In this document: positions 52,699 through 56,139 of the stretch, one piece after another
Numbering within the stretch: the first letter of the stretch is position 1
Layout of the letters: each line of letters begins with the position of its first letter
Assembly (NCBI RefSeq): GCF_041725775.1
Contig: NZ_JBEUEL010000020.1
Span: 1-56,139 of the forward strand
Source: Pueribacillus sp041725775
GTDB lineage: Bacteria; Bacillota; Bacilli; Bacillales; UBA6769
DNA length: 56,139 nucleotides
Reading direction: 5' to 3'
Program-made: the position numbers and the translations under genes
The notes under the pieces: model-generated
Database searches by the model: none
The model's input: only the letters and a program-made list of their open reading frames with translations
Told to the model about the DNA's origin: nothing

Positions 52699-53040
52699 AT
52701 GATGAGAAAAGTAAAATCAATTATCCTTACAGCATCGATAGCAGTAGTCATAATAGCTATAGGTTCTATTACAGCGCAAGGATTGACACACCAGCATATT
52801 TCTATGGGATCTGGCGCTACTGTTTATATTCAAGGGTACAATACTGTTGGCGTAAAAGGAACAGGTCTATACGGTACAAATAAAAACAAGGTAGTGACTG
52901 GATGTAAAGTAAGATTAAGAGAAGGAAATTTTGATAAATCTGCCAACAATTATGCAAAAAGGGGTGGCTGGACAGCGAAGTTATCAAAAGTAAATAATCC
53001 ATTAAAAACTGCTTATACTACTTACAGTTGGAGATATTAG
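52699..53040 (+). CDS. Secreted lactococcin 972-like bacteriocin precursor
   Basis: 113 aa. A Sec signal peptide (MRKVKSIILTASIAVVIIAIG, cut probably after TAQG) precedes an ~85-residue mature protein with one cysteine. The C-terminus KRGGWTAKLSKVNNPLKTAY followed by TTYSWRY parallels the end of lactococcin 972 (RAGVWAK... FYYNFW), while the N-terminal GTW/YG part is diverged. The three genes after it are the transport/immunity set usual for this class. GGAGG is 8 bases upstream. Confidence 0.65.
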   Translation: MMRKVKSIILTASIAVVIIAIGSITAQGLTHQHISMGSGATVYIQGYNTVGVKGTGLYGTNKNKVVTGCKVRLREGNFDKSANNYAKRGGWTAKLSKVNNPLKTAYTTYSWRY

Positions 53041-53062
53041 TCTAGTAATTAAGTTCCTAATG

Positions 53063-53100
53063 TTTTTGGCAGCATATAAAATGCTGCCAAAAAGCCTTTT
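53063..53100 (+). terminator. Perfect hairpin between bacteriocin gene and transporter genes
   Basis: TTTTTGGCAGCAT and ATGCTGCCAAAAA form a 13-bp perfect stem around ATAAA. Partial termination here would keep the transporter genes below the bacteriocin gene in expression. Confidence 0.85.
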
Positions 53101-53144
53101 AATTTATTTTATTTATCATTAATGAAAAAGAAAAGGAAGTAAAT

Positions 53145-54134
53145 ATGATACCTAATATAATAAAAAAATCATGGCTACCTCTTTGTTTTACGGTAATCGT
53201 ATTTAGTATTATTGCAGGCGGAATTTCTATGATTTTAACTGTAGAGGAAAAAATGACAAATCATATAAGTAAAAATACGTATCGCATTCTTATTAATCAA
53301 AATGATACAGAAATATATTTTACAAACGAAGATTTATTATCATGGTTAAATAAACAAGTTGAGCAATTTACATTTTATAAGAACATACCTGAATCCGCTA
53401 GTCGTTTGAGCTACTCAAATGAAAAATCCTCTATGTACCAAATGGATAAAAATGAGGCTTATATTAATGTTTGGAACGAAGATGATCAAATCAAAAAGAA
53501 TGGTAAACATTATTTTTACTTTAATCATATGGAGTATGAAGTAGTTGGCTATATTGATAATTTTACTAATGTAGTGGCAAATATTATTCCATCACTAGAA
53601 AAAAATCCTAAAGAACCGATGAAGGGGGAATATTATATTGACGCTGGTGAAAAAAGTGAGCTACTCATACAAGACCTATTAACTGCGATACAAAAAACAA
53701 ACAGCGAGACTGAAATTTATTATGAGAAAGTTGAAAAAGCATGGCGGACTGATCTATTCAATCAAAAATATGCGCTTCTTATATTTCTCGGATCTAATGC
53801 TCTCCTATTTGTCTCTGGATTCACTATTATACTTTCATCGGTAGAAAAATATAAAAGAGAGATGTTTGTTAGGAGATTATCAGGAGCAGGTGAAACCCGT
53901 TTATTACTAACGATTTACTTCAATATGTTAAGTATTCGATTCATAGGCATCATGCTTGCAAGTTCAATCTTTTTTTTAGTGACTAATATTTTTAACTTAT
54001 TGCCTTACAATACGGTGTTTCGTTTGGAATCGATCATCATAGGTATCATATTATTCTTTATTATGGATATATTATACACCCTCCCTATGTTATTTATTAA
54101 TCAAAAGAAACAATTAATCAAAATTATGAGGTAA
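53145..54134 (+). CDS. FtsX-like bacteriocin-associated membrane protein 1
   Basis: 329 aa. One N-terminal helix (WLPLCFTVIVFSIIAGGISM), a ~170-residue extracellular domain, then three C-terminal helices (YALLIFLGSNALLFVSGF, LSIRFIGIMLASSIFFL, SIIIGIILFFIMDILYTL), the MacB/FtsX permease layout. In lactococcin 972 systems a longer DUF1430 membrane protein takes this place; here it seems split in two genes. AAGGAAG precedes the ATG. Confidence 0.7.
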   Translation: MIPNIIKKSWLPLCFTVIVFSIIAGGISMILTVEEKMTNHISKNTYRILINQNDTEIYFTNEDLLSWLNKQVEQFTFYKNIPESASRLSYSNEKSSMYQMDKNEAYINVWNEDDQIKKNGKHYFYFNHMEYEVVGYIDNFTNVVANIIPSLEKNPKEPMKGEYYIDAGEKSELLIQDLLTAIQKTNSETEIYYEKVEKAWRTDLFNQKYALLIFLGSNALLFVSGFTIILSSVEKYKREMFVRRLSGAGETRLLLTIYFNMLSIRFIGIMLASSIFFLVTNIFNLLPYNTVFRLESIIIGIILFFIMDILYTLPMLFINQKKQLIKIMR

Positions 54135-54139
54135 TAAAT

Positions 54140-55336
54140 ATGCCGATTCAACTAAAATATGCGTTGGAAGATATTTGGAGAAAAAAACTATATTTCATTT
54201 CATTTTTAATTCAGATTACGATAATAATACTATTAATTACGGAATGTTTTTCCTTAATACATAAAAAACAAGATGCGTTTCATCATTTATCTAATACCTT
54301 TGATATTTCCAATGCTTTTTATATATCAATGGAAGAGAAGGAAGAGTATGTAGGTGGAGAATACGAAGAAAATATAATGAAAGATTTATACACGTATATT
54401 ACTAAAAATGATAAATATACAAGTTTTTCAAATATTGAGGATTATATAGAAATAAAAGATATTCCTAAAAATCCACTTTCTGTTGAGATTGAGCAGGGGC
54501 CTAGCAAAATTAAGGCTTATAAAACATTGTTTATTTCGCACAGTTTTATCAACGTTTTTAATCTAGCATTATCAAAAGGGGAATTTTTTCATTCGAATTG
54601 GGAGTATGCGAGCGATAAAAGTATACCAGTTGTGCTCGGTTATTCATATGAAAAGTATATGGATATTAATGATGAATTTACCGATACCAACAATCAAAAA
54701 TATAAAGTTGTTGGTTTTTTACAAGATGGGCAAACTTTTGTTGATATATCATTTGGCGAAGGTGTCATCGGATTAAATGATGTTATATTAATTCCAATTG
54801 ATGTTACAGCATTAGACAATATACATATTAACGGAAATCATGATTATGAAACCTATCTTGATAATTCGACTATCATCGTTAAGAATAGAAACGATATAAG
54901 AGAATTAAGAACAATTACCGAAGATTCAAAGTTATATAATTATAACATTAACAGTGTGGAAGGCGTTTCCAGGTATATGGAAAAATCCACGCAGGAAGCT
55001 GTTGGTGTGTTTTCATTTATATCAATATTAGTTATTATTTTTGCTTCATTACTAGTAATTATTAACACTTTGGAATTTGTTAGAAAAAATATTAGGGAAT
55101 TCAGTATTCATATTTTTTGCGGAGCGACCAAGGTACACATTGCATTAAGGATTTTTTTACAAATCTTTATTGTTTGGTTACTTTCTTTTATTATTTCTCT
55201 TATAATATCCAGTGAAATTTTTATTGTATTAGGTGTTTCGGGATTAATTTTACTACTTTGCTTAGGAACATGTCTTCCAAGCTTTATTACACTTTTTAAA
55301 CTTCAAATAAGTGATATATTAAGGAGAAAAGAATAA
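54140..55336 (+). CDS. FtsX-like bacteriocin-associated membrane protein 2
   Basis: 398 aa with the same topology as its neighbour: an N-terminal helix (FISFLIQITIIILLITECF), a large external domain, then three helices (FSFISILVIIFASLLVIIN, FIVWLLSFIISLIISSEIF, VLGVSGLILLLCLG). LEFVRKNIREFSIHIFCGAT is a typical FtsX coupling segment. It begins 5 bases after the previous stop and ends one base before the ATPase gene. Together the two could form a heterodimeric permease for export or immunity. Confidence 0.72.
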   Translation: MPIQLKYALEDIWRKKLYFISFLIQITIIILLITECFSLIHKKQDAFHHLSNTFDISNAFYISMEEKEEYVGGEYEENIMKDLYTYITKNDKYTSFSNIEDYIEIKDIPKNPLSVEIEQGPSKIKAYKTLFISHSFINVFNLALSKGEFFHSNWEYASDKSIPVVLGYSYEKYMDINDEFTDTNNQKYKVVGFLQDGQTFVDISFGEGVIGLNDVILIPIDVTALDNIHINGNHDYETYLDNSTIIVKNRNDIRELRTITEDSKLYNYNINSVEGVSRYMEKSTQEAVGVFSFISILVIIFASLLVIINTLEFVRKNIREFSIHIFCGATKVHIALRIFLQIFIVWLLSFIISLIISSEIFIVLGVSGLILLLCLGTCLPSFITLFKLQISDILRRKE

Positions 55337-55999
55337 ATGATTGATCTGAAAGATATTTCAAAGGTATATAATAAATCTAAACCTAATGAAGTGAATGCTC
55401 TACAAAATATTAATTTAAAAATAGAAGCAGGAAGCATGCTAGCCATTATGGGTCCGTCAGGTTCAGGAAAATCTACGCTACTTAATATATTAGGATGCCT
55501 AGATGTGCCAACCGCAGGCACATATAAGTTATATGATCAGGAAATACAATCTTTAAGCCAAGGAAAATTAGCCGCTGTACGAAATCAGCACTTTGGTTTT
55601 GTAGTACAAGACTTTGCACTTATTGAAGAATATACAGTTATGAAAAACGTTGAAATTCCGCTTCATTATAGTAAAAACAAAGTCAATAAAAAAGAAAGAA
55701 TTTTAACTCTGCTCGATATGCTTGGTATGAAGGAAAAAGCGTCTGAATATGCATATAATTTATCGGGCGGGCAAAGGCAGCGTGTGGCAATTGCACGAGC
55801 ATTAATTAATAATCCAGATATTATTTTAGCAGATGAACCGACCGGTGCATTGGACCAAAAAACGGGTGAGCAGGTATTATCTATATTCAAAAGGATACAT
55901 AAAGAACAGAATAAAACTGTTTTAATAGTTACACATGACGACAAGATTGCGAAACAATGTGAGGGAATAGTAAATTTAGTAGACGGAAAAATATATTAA
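55337..55999 (+). CDS. ABC transporter ATPase (MacB/LolD type)
   Basis: 220 aa nucleotide-binding protein. Walker A GPSGSGKST, Q-loop VVQDFALIEEY, signature LSGGQRQRVAIARAL, Walker B IILADEPTGALD, switch His VTHDD. It should power the two FtsX-like permeases encoded immediately upstream. AAGGAGAA precedes its ATG. Confidence 0.93.
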   Translation: MIDLKDISKVYNKSKPNEVNALQNINLKIEAGSMLAIMGPSGSGKSTLLNILGCLDVPTAGTYKLYDQEIQSLSQGKLAAVRNQHFGFVVQDFALIEEYTVMKNVEIPLHYSKNKVNKKERILTLLDMLGMKEKASEYAYNLSGGQRQRVAIARALINNPDIILADEPTGALDQKTGEQVLSIFKRIHKEQNKTVLIVTHDDKIAKQCEGIVNLVDGKIY

Positions 56000-56118
56000 A
56001 AATTCCCCTGTTCAAATACAGCCTTGAGGAGTAAAAATTCTTCGAGATAATCATCCCCTAAATTTGATAAATATGGGATAATTTAACTGTATTTATCGCT
56101 TTTTAGGGGGATTTCTGG

Positions 56119-56139
56119 ATGGTTACAAGAAAAGAAAAA
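56119..56139 (+). CDS. Start of a gene cut by the window end
   Basis: ATG 56119 behind AGGGGGA with MVTRKEK visible. Too short to identify. Confidence 0.35.

Overview
The window looks like chromosomal DNA of a low-GC, Gram-positive, endospore-former-type Bacillales (Bacillaceae/Caryophanaceae). The signs are strong AGGAGG ribosome sites, many TTG starts, Bacillus-type LexA-like boxes, an ilvD very close to the Bacillus form, and IS21, IS110, IS3 and IS30 relics. No species is assigned.

Region A (about 370-22,100) is a catabolic locus for an unknown carboxylic acid. One long operon (470-12,517) encodes an acyl-CoA ligase, two unequal acyl-CoA dehydrogenases, two single-domain MaoC-type hydratase subunits, an SCP2/Ltp2-type thiolase-like protein with its DUF35 partner, three family III CoA-transferases (one a double-length fusion), two tiny desulforedoxin-like metalloproteins and an enoyl-CoA hydratase family protein. 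The set is laid out like the actinobacterial steroid side-chain machinery (ChsE1/ChsE2, ChsH1/ChsH2, Ltp2). There the acid is activated, dehydrogenated, hydrated and cleaved by retro-aldol chemistry to a ketone. An IS110 relic separates it from a second enoyl-CoA hydratase, an IclR regulator, a YtcJ-type amidohydrolase, an SDR, a frameshifted MFS permease, a metallo-beta-lactamase-fold hydrolase and an amidase with a small overlapping partner.

Region B (22,100-29,300) is an insertion-sequence graveyard (nested transposase, IS21 and IS1182-like elements). It is followed by a HicBA toxin-antitoxin pair between two copies of the same hairpin, and a lone VWA protein without its usual MoxR ATPase.

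Region C (29,323-42,753) is an integrated element bounded by identical 44-bp copies of the 5' half of tRNA-Leu(UAA). It has a tyrosine integrase, a winged-helix replication-relaxation-like protein, a 1.2-kb regulatory region (iteron-like repeats, LexA-like boxes, three related promoters, a probable structured RNA) and an amidoligase/class II amidotransferase/JAB/gamma-glutamyl-cyclotransferase cassette. Small phage-type genes follow, with a striking mirror-symmetric repeat array centred on a promoter (probable replication origin). Small terminase, large terminase and portal genes run in from the other end. A helicase gene and the portal gene are both cut where the two arms meet, so the element is a deletion derivative of a temperate phage or satellite.

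Region D (42,700-52,650) holds two tRNA-Leu genes, a conserved unknown protein, a GntR regulator with ilvD, a Cof-type HAD phosphatase, and many wrecks (LysR, MFS, EamA, IS21, IS3, IS30). The IS3 relic carries an unusual structured stretch.

Region E (52,699-55,999) is a bacteriocin-like cluster: a small secreted protein resembling lactococcin 972 at its C-terminus, then two FtsX-like membrane proteins and an ABC ATPase after a strong internal hairpin.
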